A stretch of DNA of 64,000 bases from Streptomyces phaeofaciens (GCF_014648915.1 NZ_BMSA01000002.1:372001-436000), one strand, 5' to 3'. Counted from the stretch's first letter, positions 1-8,134 are shown. Translations and numbers: made by a program. Notes: generated from the letters alone by a model not told the origin.

Positions 1-606
1 GCCGACTCCCTGATCCGCTCCGGCTCCGCCCGGCACGTCCTGGTCGTCGGCTCGGAACGGATGAGCGACATCATCGACCCCGAGGACCGCGGCACCGCGT
101 TCCTCTTCGGGGACGGCGCCGGGGCGGTGGTGGTGGGCCGCTCCGACCGTCCCGGCATCGGCCCGGTGGCCTGGGGATCGGACGGCGAGAAGGCCGGCCT
201 GCTCGCCCACAACCGCTCCTGGCTGGCGGTCCGCGACGCACCGCACCCCTGGCCGACCATGCGGATGGCGGGCCCCGAGGTCTTCCGCTGGGCCGTGCAC
301 ACCGTCCCCCACACGGCCCGGCGCGCCCTGGAACTGGCCGGTGTCACCGCCGGCGACCTCGCCGCCTTCATCCCCCACCAGGCCAACGCCCGCATCATCG
401 ACGGCCTGGCGAAGGACCTCGGTCTCGCCGAGGACGTGGTGATCGCCCGCGAGGTCGCCACCCTCGGCAACACCTCGGCCGCGTCGATCCCCATGGCCAT
501 GGAGTCGGTCCTCTCCCTGGGCTCGCTGCCCGCGGGCAGCCGCGCGCTGCTGGTCGGCTTCGGGGCGGGCCTGCTGTACGCGGCGCAGGTGGTGGAACTG
601 CCCTGA
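1..606 (+). CDS. Ketosynthase III (FabH-like), C-terminal part, cut by window edge
   Basis: The reading frame is open from the first base, so the N-terminal third and the catalytic cysteine lie outside the window. The visible 201 residues contain the GDGAGAVVVG segment, the active-site histidine in IPHQANARI and the active-site asparagine in LGNTSAASIP, all typical of FabH-type beta-ketoacyl-ACP synthase III. These enzymes condense an acyl-CoA starter with malonyl-ACP. The housekeeping fabH of Streptomyces is followed by acpP and fabF. Here the gene ends at a strong terminator and faces a convergent regulator, so a starter-unit or acyl-transfer role in a biosynthetic cluster is more likely. 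That role is inference. Confidence 0.9.
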   Translation, partial: ADSLIRSGSARHVLVVGSERMSDIIDPEDRGTAFLFGDGAGAVVVGRSDRPGIGPVAWGSDGEKAGLLAHNRSWLAVRDAPHPWPTMRMAGPEVFRWAVHTVPHTARRALELAGVTAGDLAAFIPHQANARIIDGLAKDLGLAEDVVIAREVATLGNTSAASIPMAMESVLSLGSLPAGSRALLVGFGAGLLYAAQVVELP

Positions 607-618
607 CCCCGAACACGG

Positions 619-653
619 AAGTGCCCCCCGGCCTCGCGGGCCGGGGGGCACTT
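619..653. terminator. Strong hairpin terminator between convergent genes
   Basis: A perfect 15-bp inverted repeat (619-633 with 639-653) and a 5-nt loop lie 12 bp after the ketosynthase stop codon. It sits between two convergent genes and can serve both strands. No T tract follows, as is common in Streptomyces. Confidence 0.85.
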
Positions 654-684
654 CGCTGTTCCCCGCGGGCGGAGCCGCCGTCGG

Positions 685-1752
685 TCACCCGCGCAACCGG
701 GGCCACCGCAGCGCCGCGGCGGCCCACGTACGGTCCCCCTCGTAGGCCGTGAGCAGCACCCGGTGCCCGGCGGCGAGCGTCCCGTCCTGCGCGGCCCGGG
801 CCAGCGACGACGCGAGCCCCGCCGACCCTCCCGCCGGGCCCAGCCGCCGTTCGGCGGACACGTTCAGCCGCCCCGCCAGGGCGACCACGGCCTCCGGCTC
901 CCCCCGGTCCGCCGCGAGCCGGTCGATGTCGCCCGCCGTCCATCCGACGGCCTCCATCGCCCGCAGGCTCGCCGCGTACAACCGCTCCGCGGACGGCGCG
1001 GCCCGCCGGGCATCGGTACCGAGCACCACCGTGCCCAACGCCCCCGGCTCGTCCGCCGAGCCGGCCCGCAGGACCACCGCCCCGGCCCCGGCCAGCCACT
1101 GCCGTGCCGCCGTGGTCCAGGGCGGACACGGCTCCGGGGCGCCCGCGTCGGAGGCGATCAGCAGCACCCGTTCCGAGGCGCCGGAGGCGACCAGCCCCAC
1201 CGCGTTGGCGAGCCCGTACAGAAAGCCCCCGCACACGGTCGCCAGGTCGAACGCGGCCGCGTCCCCGAGCCCCAGCCGGTCGGCGACCTCGGGCGCGGCG
1301 GGCCGCCCGGGGCGGCCGGGCGCGGCGGTGGCGACGACCACGGTGTCCACGGCCGGCGACCCGGCGGACAGGAGCGCCCGCCGCCCCGCCTCCACGGCGG
1401 ACGCGGCGGGCGATCCGGTGTCCCCGGTGTCCCTGGGGGCGGCCCCGGTGTCGAGGACGCCGCCGATGCCGTCGACCACGGCTCCCGTCGCCCCGGGCCG
1501 CAGCGGCGCGTGTCCGGCGGCGACCAGGAGCGTGTCGCGCTGGGCGGCATCCGCGGCCAGCCGGTCGGCGAGCCGCAGCAGCAGCTCGCGGCCGGGCCGG
1601 GAGCGCCCGTTCTCCACGAAGCTCAGATGCCGGGCGGAGACGTCCGCGGCGGCGGCGAGGTCCAGCTGGCTCAGCCCTCGCCGGCGCCGCAGTTCCCGCA
1701 GCACGGATCCCAGGTCCGGTGTGTCCGTCGGCCGTTCGCTGGTGGCGATCAC
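685..1752 (-). CDS. XRE regulator fused to a ketosynthase III-like domain
   Basis: This 355-residue protein has an XRE/Cro-type helix-turn-helix at about residues 14-70 (RRGLSQLDLAAAADVSARHL), then a region that reads like the thiolase fold of ketosynthase III. The nucleophile motif survives: DLATVCGGF aligns with the FabH DxxAACSGF motif and gives Cys174. The His and Asn motifs do not: AADRGEP stands where HQAN is expected, and GPAGGSAG stands where GNTSAASIP is expected. The first ~50 residues of FabH are also missing. It starts at GTG. XRE proteins with this N-terminus usually carry an MmyB-like ligand domain, so here the KS-like part may be an acyl-thioester sensor. That function is inferred; the fusion is seen directly. 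Confidence 0.75.
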   Translation of the reverse strand: MIATSERPTDTPDLGSVLRELRRRRGLSQLDLAAAADVSARHLSFVENGRSRPGRELLLRLADRLAADAAQRDTLLVAAGHAPLRPGATGAVVDGIGGVLDTGAAPRDTGDTGSPAASAVEAGRRALLSAGSPAVDTVVVATAAPGRPGRPAAPEVADRLGLGDAAAFDLATVCGGFLYGLANAVGLVASGASERVLLIASDAGAPEPCPPWTTAARQWLAGAGAVVLRAGSADEPGALGTVVLGTDARRAAPSAERLYAASLRAMEAVGWTAGDIDRLAADRGEPEAVVALAGRLNVSAERRLGPAGGSAGLASSLARAAQDGTLAAGHRVLLTAYEGDRTWAAAALRWPRLRG

Positions 1753-1812
1753 GCTTCGGAGGCTAGCCCCGGCACGGGCCGGCGGCGCCGGATGCCGGCG
1801 TGATCCGTCACC

Positions 1813-3087
1813 TCACAGGTCCTCCACCCGGGACACGATCCGCGGCGACGGCACCGGCACGATGAACCGTCCGCCGTTCTCCAGGAACGCCCGCTCCTTG
1901 CCGAGGATCTCCTTGGCGTAGTTCCAGGCGAGCAGCAGGTAGTAGTCCGGCGGGTTCTGCGCCCCGTGCTCGGGCGACGTGATCGGGATGTGCGAGCCGG
2001 GCTGGAGGCGGCCCTGCTTCAGGTCGGTGGTGTCGATGCAGAACTCCAGGTCCCCGGCGTTCAGCCCGCTCACCCCGAGCAGGGTGTTGCCCTTGGCGGG
2101 CGCGCCGTACCCGGCGACCCGCTTGCCGTCCGCGACCAGCTCCCGCACGAGCGGCGCCAGGGTCTGCCGTACGTGGTCCACTCGCCCCGCGAACGTGTCG
2201 TAGGTGGCGTCCTCGAAGAAGCCCGACGCGCGCTCCAGCTCCTGGAGTTCGGCGACCACGGGGCGCGGCTCCCAGGGGGCGTCCTCGCGGCTGACGAAGA
2301 CGATGACGGACCCGCCGTGCACGGCCGCCCGCTCCACGTCCACGACCCGCATCCCGTGCCGGGCGAACAGCGTCGACAGGGTGGAGACGGAGTAGTACGA
2401 GAGGTGCTCGTGATAGATCGTGTCGAACTCGTTGTGCTCCAGCATGTCCAGCGCGTACGGCACCTCGATCGCGAACACACCGGAGGGTTCGAGGAGGTCA
2501 CGGGCGCCGCGGGCGATGTCGGCGACGTCGTCGATGTGCGCGAAGACATGGCGCCCCAGCAGCAGCCGGGCCCGGCCGTACTCCTTCACCACGCGTGCCG
2601 CGGTCTGCGCGGAGAAGAAGTCCGGCAGGGTCTCGATGCCGCGCTCGGTGGCTTGGGCCGCCAGGCTGCGCGCCGGGTCGATGCCGAGCACCTCCATGCC
2701 GAGGTCGCGGAAGGCGGCGAGCTGCTGGCCGGTGTTGCTGCCCAGTTCGACGACGAAGCCGCCCTCGGGTATCCCGAAGCGCTCCACGCACAGTTCGGCG
2801 AGCCCCCGCATGTGGGTGGCGATGGTGTCGGAGTCGGAGGTGACGTAGAAGTACGTGCGGTACAGCACCTCGGGGTCCACGGTGTGGGTGAGCGTCAGCA
2901 GCCGGCAGGAGCGGCAGGAGATGACGCCGAGCGGGTAGCGGGGTTCGTCGTCGAGGGATCCGCCGGGCTCGAGATAGCTGTTGGCCAGCGGCAGCGGACC
3001 GAAGGAGACGACCTCCTGCCAGTCGGATCCGCCGCACACCCGGCATACCTCGACCTGCTGCACCGGATCGAACGTTTCCTGGCTCAT
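1813..3087 (-). CDS. NDP-hexose C-methyltransferase (NovU/TylCIII family)
   Basis: The 424-residue product has the three-part layout of sugar C-methyltransferases. An N-terminal zinc site has Cys15/Cys18 (CRVC) and Cys58/Cys61 (CRSC). A central SAM-binding fold carries VVELGSNTG near residue 108. The C-terminal domain includes GAPAKGNTLL, typical of the family. It adds a methyl group from S-adenosylmethionine next to the keto group of a dTDP-4-keto sugar. The ATG at 3087 is chosen because the next upstream gene ends just before it and the zinc motif begins 14 residues in. It is last in a leftward sugar operon (glycosyltransferase, rmlB, ketoreductase, this gene). Whether C3 or C5 is methylated cannot be read from sequence. 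Confidence 0.88.
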   Translation of the reverse strand: MSQETFDPVQQVEVCRVCGGSDWQEVVSFGPLPLANSYLEPGGSLDDEPRYPLGVISCRSCRLLTLTHTVDPEVLYRTYFYVTSDSDTIATHMRGLAELCVERFGIPEGGFVVELGSNTGQQLAAFRDLGMEVLGIDPARSLAAQATERGIETLPDFFSAQTAARVVKEYGRARLLLGRHVFAHIDDVADIARGARDLLEPSGVFAIEVPYALDMLEHNEFDTIYHEHLSYYSVSTLSTLFARHGMRVVDVERAAVHGGSVIVFVSREDAPWEPRPVVAELQELERASGFFEDATYDTFAGRVDHVRQTLAPLVRELVADGKRVAGYGAPAKGNTLLGVSGLNAGDLEFCIDTTDLKQGRLQPGSHIPITSPEHGAQNPPDYYLLLAWNYAKEILGKERAFLENGGRFIVPVPSPRIVSRVEDL

Positions 3088-3128
3088 GTCGGTACCTTTC
3101 GCATGGGAGTGGGCATGGGGAGTCGGCC

Positions 3129-4013
3129 TCAGCGGGCCGCCCCCGGGGGGAGCGGCAGGGCCTCGCGGAGCATGTCCTGCCAGGGCGCGGGCGGCGGCAG
3201 GCCGGCCAGCGCCCAGCGGTCGTGGCCCAGCACCGCGTACCGGGGCCGGGCGGCCGCGGTGGGGAAGTCCTCGGTACGGCAGGGGTGGACCAGTCCGGGG
3301 TCGAGCCCCAGCCGGGTCACGGCGGCCCGGGCGAACCCGAACCAGGTGGTGCGCCCGCCGGCGGAGCCGTGGTAGATCCCGGCCGGGGCCCGCCGGGCGA
3401 TCGCCCGCCGGCCCAGCTCGACCAGCCGCACGGCCAGTTCCCCGGCCCAGGTCGGCTGCCCGTGCTGGTCGTCGACGACCCGGACGGTCTCCCCGGCGCG
3501 GACCCGGCGCGCGACCCGTTTGACGAAGTCGCGGCCGTGCTCGCCGTAGAGCCAGCTGGTGCGTACGACGTATCCGGTCGCGGGCAGTCCTTCCAGCACC
3601 GCCCGTTCCCCGGCGAGCTTGCTGCGGCCGTAGGCGTTGAGCGGGGCGGTCGCCGCGTACTCCGGGTAGGGGGAGGGGTCGTCGCCGCGGAAGACGTAGT
3701 CGGTGGAGACATGGATGAGCGGGACGGCCGCGGCGGCGCAGGCGGCGGCCAGGCCGGCCACCGCCTCGCCGTTGACCGCGAGGGCCTCGGACCAATGGGT
3801 CTCGGCCAGGTCGACGGCCGTCCACGCGGCGGCGTTGAGGACGATGTCGTGGCCGGGGACCGCGGCCCGCACCGCGTGGGCGTGGGTGATGTCCAGGGCG
3901 GCCCGCGTGGTGGCGGTCACCCGGGCGGTGGGGTCGTGCCGCAGCACGGCCAGCACCTCGCGGCCGAGCATGCCCGCCGCACCGGTGACCAGCCAGCCCA
4001 CGGGGCGGGTCAC
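3129..4013 (-). CDS. dTDP-4-keto-6-deoxyhexose 4-ketoreductase (RmlD/NovS-like)
   Basis: This is a 294-residue NAD(P)H-dependent short-chain reductase of the RmlD family. It has a Rossmann motif VTGAAGMLG at the N-terminus, STDYVFRG in mid-chain and the catalytic pair in YGRSK (Tyr-x3-Lys). Family members reduce the 4-keto group of a dTDP-6-deoxy-4-ketosugar as the last step before glycosyl transfer. The GTG start at 4013 overlaps the rmlB stop by 4 bp (GTGA), which indicates translational coupling. A longer reading frame upstream exists but runs inside rmlB, so it was not used. Confidence 0.9.
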   Translation of the reverse strand: MTRPVGWLVTGAAGMLGREVLAVLRHDPTARVTATTRAALDITHAHAVRAAVPGHDIVLNAAAWTAVDLAETHWSEALAVNGEAVAGLAAACAAAAVPLIHVSTDYVFRGDDPSPYPEYAATAPLNAYGRSKLAGERAVLEGLPATGYVVRTSWLYGEHGRDFVKRVARRVRAGETVRVVDDQHGQPTWAGELAVRLVELGRRAIARRAPAGIYHGSAGGRTTWFGFARAAVTRLGLDPGLVHPCRTEDFPTAAARPRYAVLGHDRWALAGLPPPAPWQDMLREALPLPPGAAR

Positions 4014-4993
4014 GCGCCGGCCGGGTGCTCCCCGGCGGCACCGGCCGGCGGCCGCCACCAGCCGGGGTTGTCCCGGTACCAGGCGACGGTCCCCGCCAGC
4101 CCCTCGTCGAAGGGGATCCGCGGCGCGTAGCCGAGTTCGTCGCGGATCCGGTCGACGGCGAGGGCGTACCGGCGGTCGTGGCCCTTGCGGTCCGGGACCT
4201 GCCGCACCGCGTCCCAGTCCCGCCCGCAGGCCACGAGCAGTCGGCCGACCAGCTCACGGTTGGTCAGTTCGGTGCCGCCGCCGATGTGGTAGATCTGCCC
4301 GGACCGGCCCTTGTCCAGGGCGAGTTCGACGCCCTGGCAGTGGTCGGCGACGTGCAGCCACTCTCGGACGTTGCCGCCGTCGCCGTAGAGCGGCACCTGC
4401 TCGCCGCGCAGCAGCCGGGTCACGAACAGCGGGATGAGCTTCTCCGAGTACTGGTACGGGCCGTAGTTGTTGGAGCAGCGGGTGACCACCACGTCCAGGC
4501 CGTGCGTGCGGTGGTAGGCCAGGGCCAGCAGGTCGGAGCCGGCCTTGGAGGCCGAGTAGGGCGAACTGGGGTCGAGCGGCTGGTCCTCGGACCAGGCGCC
4601 GGCGTCGATCGAGCCGTAGACCTCGTCCGTGGAGACATGGACGAACCGTCCGACGCCGTGGGCGAGCGCCGCGTCCAGGAGGACCTGGGTGCCCAGGACG
4701 TTCGTGGTGACGAACGGGGTGGCGGACGCGATCGACCGGTCGACGTGGGACTCGGCGGCGAAGTGGACGACGGCGTCCTGGCCCGCCATGGCCCGGCCGA
4801 CGGCGTCGGCGTCCCGGATGTCCGCCCGGACGAAGTGGAAGCCGGGCAGGTTCGCGACCGGCGCCAGGTTGGCGAGGTTGCCGGAGTACGTCAGCGCGTC
4901 GAGCACGGTCACCCGGTCCGTGCGGCGGGCCAGCAGCCCGCGCACGAACTCGGATCCGATGAAGCCCGCGCCGCCCGTGACGAGAATGCGCAT
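4010..4993 (-). CDS. rmlB: dTDP-glucose 4,6-dehydratase
   Basis: The 327-residue product is an extended SDR enzyme. It has the NAD-binding GGAGFIG at residues 7-13, HFAAESHVDRS near 78-87, the catalytic Thr-Asp-Glu in STDEVYG at 121-127, and Tyr146/Lys150 in YSASK. It converts dTDP-glucose to dTDP-4-keto-6-deoxyglucose, the branch point for 6-deoxysugars. It overlaps the downstream ketoreductase by 4 bp. A 121-bp spacer with an 18-nt tandem repeat separates it from the upstream glycosyltransferase. Confidence 0.96.
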   Translation of the reverse strand: MRILVTGGAGFIGSEFVRGLLARRTDRVTVLDALTYSGNLANLAPVANLPGFHFVRADIRDADAVGRAMAGQDAVVHFAAESHVDRSIASATPFVTTNVLGTQVLLDAALAHGVGRFVHVSTDEVYGSIDAGAWSEDQPLDPSSPYSASKAGSDLLALAYHRTHGLDVVVTRCSNNYGPYQYSEKLIPLFVTRLLRGEQVPLYGDGGNVREWLHVADHCQGVELALDKGRSGQIYHIGGGTELTNRELVGRLLVACGRDWDAVRQVPDRKGHDRRYALAVDRIRDELGYAPRIPFDEGLAGTVAWYRDNPGWWRPPAGAAGEHPAGA

Positions 4994-5038
4994 GGTCTAC
5001 CGCTCTCTCAGCTCGGTCGGTGGGATCGAGGGGAATAG

Positions 5039-5074
5039 ATGGAACGGATGCAACGGATGGAACGGATGCACCGG
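5039..5074. repeat. 18-nt tandem repeat in operon spacer
   Basis: Two adjacent copies of an 18-nt unit (built from ATGGAACGG and ATGCAACGG) occur with one mismatch, in the 121-bp gap between the glycosyltransferase and rmlB. No reading frame is supported here. It looks like replication slippage in a purine-rich spacer. Confidence 0.7.
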
Positions 5075-5114
5075 TGCGGTCGCCGGAATCGGCGCCGCCG
5101 GGGCAGCGGGGTGC

Positions 5115-6251
5115 TCAGCCCCGGACGGTGGCGACGAGCCGCTCGGCGACCTCGCCCGGCAGCGGCAGCCCGTGGATCTCGGCACGGACCTCGGCCGCGG
5201 ACCGCTTCAGCTCCTCGTCGCCCAGGAGCGCGTCCAGGTGCGTCTTGGAGATCTCGTCGTGGCGGACGTTCAGGCCCGCGCCGCGGCCCGCGACCCGTGC
5301 CGCGCTCTCCGCGCGCTCGCCCTCGTCCGGCATGAGGATCTGCGGGACGCCCGCCTCCAGCGCGGCCAGGGTGGTGCCCGAACCGCCGTGGTGGATCAGG
5401 CCCGCGCTGTTCTCCAGCAGCAGGCCCAGCGGCACCCAGCCGGCCAGCCGGGCGTTGTCCGGCAGCGTCGGCAGCGACGAGGTGTCGATGTCGCCGAGGG
5501 CCAGCACGAACTCGGCGTCCGTGTCCCCGGCCAGCTCGATCACCCGGTCGAGGGGGCCGAGTCCGCCGAAGCCCGGCGCGGTGGTGCCCAGGGTGACCGC
5601 GATACGCGGCCGGCCGGACTTCTCGTGCAGCCACTCGGGCACGATCCCGCCGCCGTTGTACGGCAGGTAGCGCAGCGGCCAGCCGCCCTCGGCGTTGCCG
5701 GAGACGCTCGGCGGCGCCACGTCGAGGGTGTGCAGCACCTCGGGCAGCTCGGCGCCGTGGCGCTCGAACAGCTCGGCGTTCCAGTCGCGCAGGTCGCGGG
5801 TGAAGCGGCCGGTCTGGACGAAGCCGTAGCCGTGCTCGAAGGCGGGGATGCCGAGCTTGCCGGCGGCGAGCAGACCGCCGATGCCCAGCGAGGAGAAGAC
5901 GACCGCGTCGGGCTTCCACTCCTCGGCGACCTCGACGTACCGGTCGATCATCGCGGTCTGGCGGTTCATCAGCACCGCGTAGAACCGCTGGGTGGACTCG
6001 AACGACGTGTGGTCCACCTCGGCGTACTGCCCCGCCAGGTCGGGGCGTTCGGCGAAGGTCTTCTGGACCATGCTGACGACCGTCTCGCCCGGGCAGACGT
6101 CCTCGACGTGCAGTCCGGCGTTGCGGACCGCGAGACCGTCGCCGCCACTGGCGAACAGCACCTCGTGACCGGCCAGGCGCAGCGCCCAGGCGAGCGGGAC
6201 CGTGGGAAACGAATGGCCGATTCCGGGGGTGGTGGCAAAGAGGATTCTCAT
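5115..6251 (-). CDS. GT1-family glycosyltransferase
   Basis: This is a 378-residue GT-B enzyme of the natural-product type (EryCIII/NovM-like). The N-terminal acceptor domain starts with MRILFATTPGIGHSFP. The C-terminal nucleotide-sugar domain has the HHGGSGTT signature near residue 284 and an acidic segment (MPDEGERAESA) in the donor-binding area. It probably attaches the C-methylated deoxysugar to the cluster's aglycone. The ATG at 6251 is preferred over an in-frame start nine codons upstream because GGAAGGGAG lies 9 bases ahead of it. It is the first gene of the leftward sugar operon, divergent from rmlA. Confidence 0.92.
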   Translation of the reverse strand: MRILFATTPGIGHSFPTVPLAWALRLAGHEVLFASGGDGLAVRNAGLHVEDVCPGETVVSMVQKTFAERPDLAGQYAEVDHTSFESTQRFYAVLMNRQTAMIDRYVEVAEEWKPDAVVFSSLGIGGLLAAGKLGIPAFEHGYGFVQTGRFTRDLRDWNAELFERHGAELPEVLHTLDVAPPSVSGNAEGGWPLRYLPYNGGGIVPEWLHEKSGRPRIAVTLGTTAPGFGGLGPLDRVIELAGDTDAEFVLALGDIDTSSLPTLPDNARLAGWVPLGLLLENSAGLIHHGGSGTTLAALEAGVPQILMPDEGERAESAARVAGRGAGLNVRHDEISKTHLDALLGDEELKRSAAEVRAEIHGLPLPGEVAERLVATVRG

Positions 6252-6305
6252 GGTTTTCGGCTCCCTTCCGGCCCTCAATTTCCCGGTTTTCCGGCACCCC
6301 GGTCC

Positions 6306-6322
6306 ATTACCTGCCAGGTAAT
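6306..6322. promoter_or_regulatory. Palindromic operator-like site between glycosyltransferase and rmlA
   Basis: ATTACCTG and CAGGTAAT form a perfect 8-bp inverted repeat around one base, in a relatively AT-rich patch 55 bp upstream of the glycosyltransferase start. Size and symmetry suit a dimeric repressor or activator. The binding protein is unknown. Confidence 0.45.
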
Positions 6323-6333
6323 AAATCAGGTCC

Positions 6334-6395
6334 GTCAGCGAGGTGTCAGCGGAAGGTCAGCGGGGCGTGCTCGGCGGCCCAGGGGGGTGTCAGCG
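6334..6395 (+). promoter_or_regulatory. SARP-type heptamer direct repeats upstream of rmlA
   Basis: GTCAGCG occurs at 6334, 6345 and 6356, exactly 11 bp apart, and again at 6389, three 11-bp turns later. SARP activators bind heptameric direct repeats with 11-bp periodicity, with the last repeat about 8 bp before the -10 element. Eight bases after the repeat ending at 6395 lies CAGCAT (6404-6409), a plausible -10. The SARP gene at 8135-8914 is the obvious candidate binder. The element drives rmlA-rmlC and may also influence the divergent sugar operon. Confidence 0.72.
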
Positions 6396-6460
6396 GCGGG
6401 GCCCAGCATGGGAGCCGACCGTCGAAGGTCCACGAGAGCACCGACTGTTCAGGAGTTGCC

Positions 6461-7528
6461 GTGAAAGGACTGGTACTGGCCGGCGGGTCGGGCACCCGAC
6501 TGCGCCCCATCACCCACACGTCCGCCAAGCAGCTGGTCCCGGTCGCCAACCGGCCGGTCCTCTTCTACGTCCTCCAGTCGCTGGCCGAGGCCGGGATCAC
6601 CGAGGTCGGCATGATCGTCGGCGACACCGCGGCCGAGATCCGGGACGCCGTCGGCGACGGTTCGCGCTTCGGCGTGGAGATCACCTACATCCGGCAGGAC
6701 AAACCGCTCGGGCTGGCCCACGGCGTCCTCATCGCGCGGGAATTCCTCGGCGACGACGACTTCGCCATGTATCTCGGCGACAACTTCATCGTCGACGGCA
6801 TCGTGCCGTTCGTGGAGGAATTCCGCCGCGAATCCGTGGACGCCCGGATCCTGCTCAGCAAGGTCGCCGATCCGACCGCCTTCGGCGTGGCCGAACTCGA
6901 CGAGCGCGGCGAGGTCGTCGGCCTCGTCGAGAAGCCCGAGTTCCCCAAGAGCGACCTGGCCCTCGTCGGCGTCTACCTCTTCACCGCCGGCATCCACGAG
7001 GTGATCCGCACCCTGACCCCGTCGGCGCGCGGCGAGCTGGAGATCACCGACGCCATCCAGCGGCTCATCGACGGCGGCCGCCGGGTGCGTTCGTCCGAGA
7101 TCACCGGCTACTGGAAGGACACCGGGAACGTCCAGGACATGCTGGAGGTCAACCGGGAGGTCCTGGAACGGGTCGAGCCGCTCGTCGAGGGGGACGTCGA
7201 CGAGGCCAGCGAGATCGTCGGCCGGGTGGTCGTCGCCCCCGGGGCCGTGGTGCGCAACTCGCGGATCATCGGCCCCGCCGTGATCGGTGCCGGCTGCGAG
7301 CTGACCGACGCCTACATCGGCCCCTTCACCTCGGTCTCCGACGGCTGCCGGGTGGTCCGCAGCGAGATCGAGTTCTCCATCGTGCTGCCGGACGCCTCCA
7401 TCGAGGGCGTCTCCCGGCTCCAGGCGTCCCTGATCGGCCGCCGTGCCGTGGTGACGGCCGCGCCGCGCGTGCCCAACAGCACCCGGCTGGTGCTGGGCGA
7501 CCACAGTTCCGTACAGCTGCCGATGTGA
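6461..7528 (+). CDS. rmlA: Glucose-1-phosphate thymidylyltransferase, long StrD-type
   Basis: The 355-residue product begins with the nucleotidyltransferase signature LAGGSGTRLRP and has KQLVPVANRP and YLGDNFI in the catalytic domain. The extra C-terminal segment (from about residue 250) has the spacing of a left-handed beta-helix, as in the long StrD class found in antibiotic clusters. It makes dTDP-glucose from glucose-1-phosphate and dTTP. The GTG start has AGGAG at 6451-6455. The gene lies downstream of SARP-type repeats and is followed 13 bp later by rmlC. Confidence 0.95.
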   Translation: MKGLVLAGGSGTRLRPITHTSAKQLVPVANRPVLFYVLQSLAEAGITEVGMIVGDTAAEIRDAVGDGSRFGVEITYIRQDKPLGLAHGVLIAREFLGDDDFAMYLGDNFIVDGIVPFVEEFRRESVDARILLSKVADPTAFGVAELDERGEVVGLVEKPEFPKSDLALVGVYLFTAGIHEVIRTLTPSARGELEITDAIQRLIDGGRRVRSSEITGYWKDTGNVQDMLEVNREVLERVEPLVEGDVDEASEIVGRVVVAPGAVVRNSRIIGPAVIGAGCELTDAYIGPFTSVSDGCRVVRSEIEFSIVLPDASIEGVSRLQASLIGRRAVVTAAPRVPNSTRLVLGDHSSVQLPM

Positions 7529-7541
7529 AGGGGGAAGGGCC

Positions 7542-8132
7542 ATGGACATCAGGCCGCTCGCCGTGGAGGGCGCCTGGGAGATCGTCCCCGAGGTGCACGA
7601 GGACGCGCGGGGCGCGCTCTGGGAGTTCTTCCGGCCCGACCGGCTCGCCGAGGTGACGGGCCGCCGCTTCGACACGCTCCAGGGCAGCGTCTCGCTCTCC
7701 ACCCGCGGGGTCGTGCGGGGCATCCACTTCGCGGACGTGCCGCCCGGCCAGGCCAAGTACGTGACCTGTGTCCGCGGAGCGGTCCTCGACGTCGTCGTCG
7801 ACCTGCGCACCGGCTCGCCGGGCTTCGGCGCCTGGCAGGCCGTCCGGCTGGACGACACCGGCCGCAGGGCCCTGCTGATCGAGGAGGGCCTCGGCCACGG
7901 CTTCTGCGCGCTCACCGAGGAGGCCGCCATGCTCTACCTCTTCGACGAGACCTACGCCCCGCGCCGCGAGCACGTCGTGCAGGCCCTCGACCCCGGGCTC
8001 GGCATCGACTGGCCGGTCGCCGACGCCGTCCAGTCCCCGCGCGACGCGACGGCCCCGACCCTCGCCCAGGCCCGCGCCGAGGGCCTGCTCCCGTCCTACG
8101 CGGCGACGCGGACGCGGCTCGGGGCGAGCTGA
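7542..8132 (+). CDS. rmlC: dTDP-4-keto-6-deoxyhexose 3(,5)-epimerase
   Basis: This 196-residue cupin protein has the RmlC/NovW signature. RGVVRGIHF contains catalytic His62, Lys72 follows in GQAKYV, and YLFDETYAPRREH supplies Tyr132 and Tyr138. These enzymes invert C3 or C3 and C5 of dTDP-4-keto-6-deoxyglucose, giving L-rhamno or related precursors. The ATG is preceded by GGGGGAAGGG. It is co-transcribed with rmlA and converges with the SARP gene only 2 bp away. Confidence 0.93.
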   Translation: MDIRPLAVEGAWEIVPEVHEDARGALWEFFRPDRLAEVTGRRFDTLQGSVSLSTRGVVRGIHFADVPPGQAKYVTCVRGAVLDVVVDLRTGSPGFGAWQAVRLDDTGRRALLIEEGLGHGFCALTEEAAMLYLFDETYAPRREHVVQALDPGLGIDWPVADAVQSPRDATAPTLAQARAEGLLPSYAATRTRLGAS

Positions 8133-8134
8133 CC

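Noticed and set aside
1..606. Housekeeping fabH
   Set aside because: No acpP or fabF follows. The gene ends at a terminator and faces a regulator, so a cluster paralog is more likely, though the upstream context is not visible.
749..1921. Long open frame on the plus strand opposite the XRE-ketosynthase gene
   Set aside because: Its product is a Ser/Ala/Arg/Pro-rich low-complexity sequence typical of antisense frames in GC-rich DNA, with no domain and no ribosome site.
5039..5074. CRISPR-like repeat
   Set aside because: The copies are directly adjacent without spacers and only two are present.
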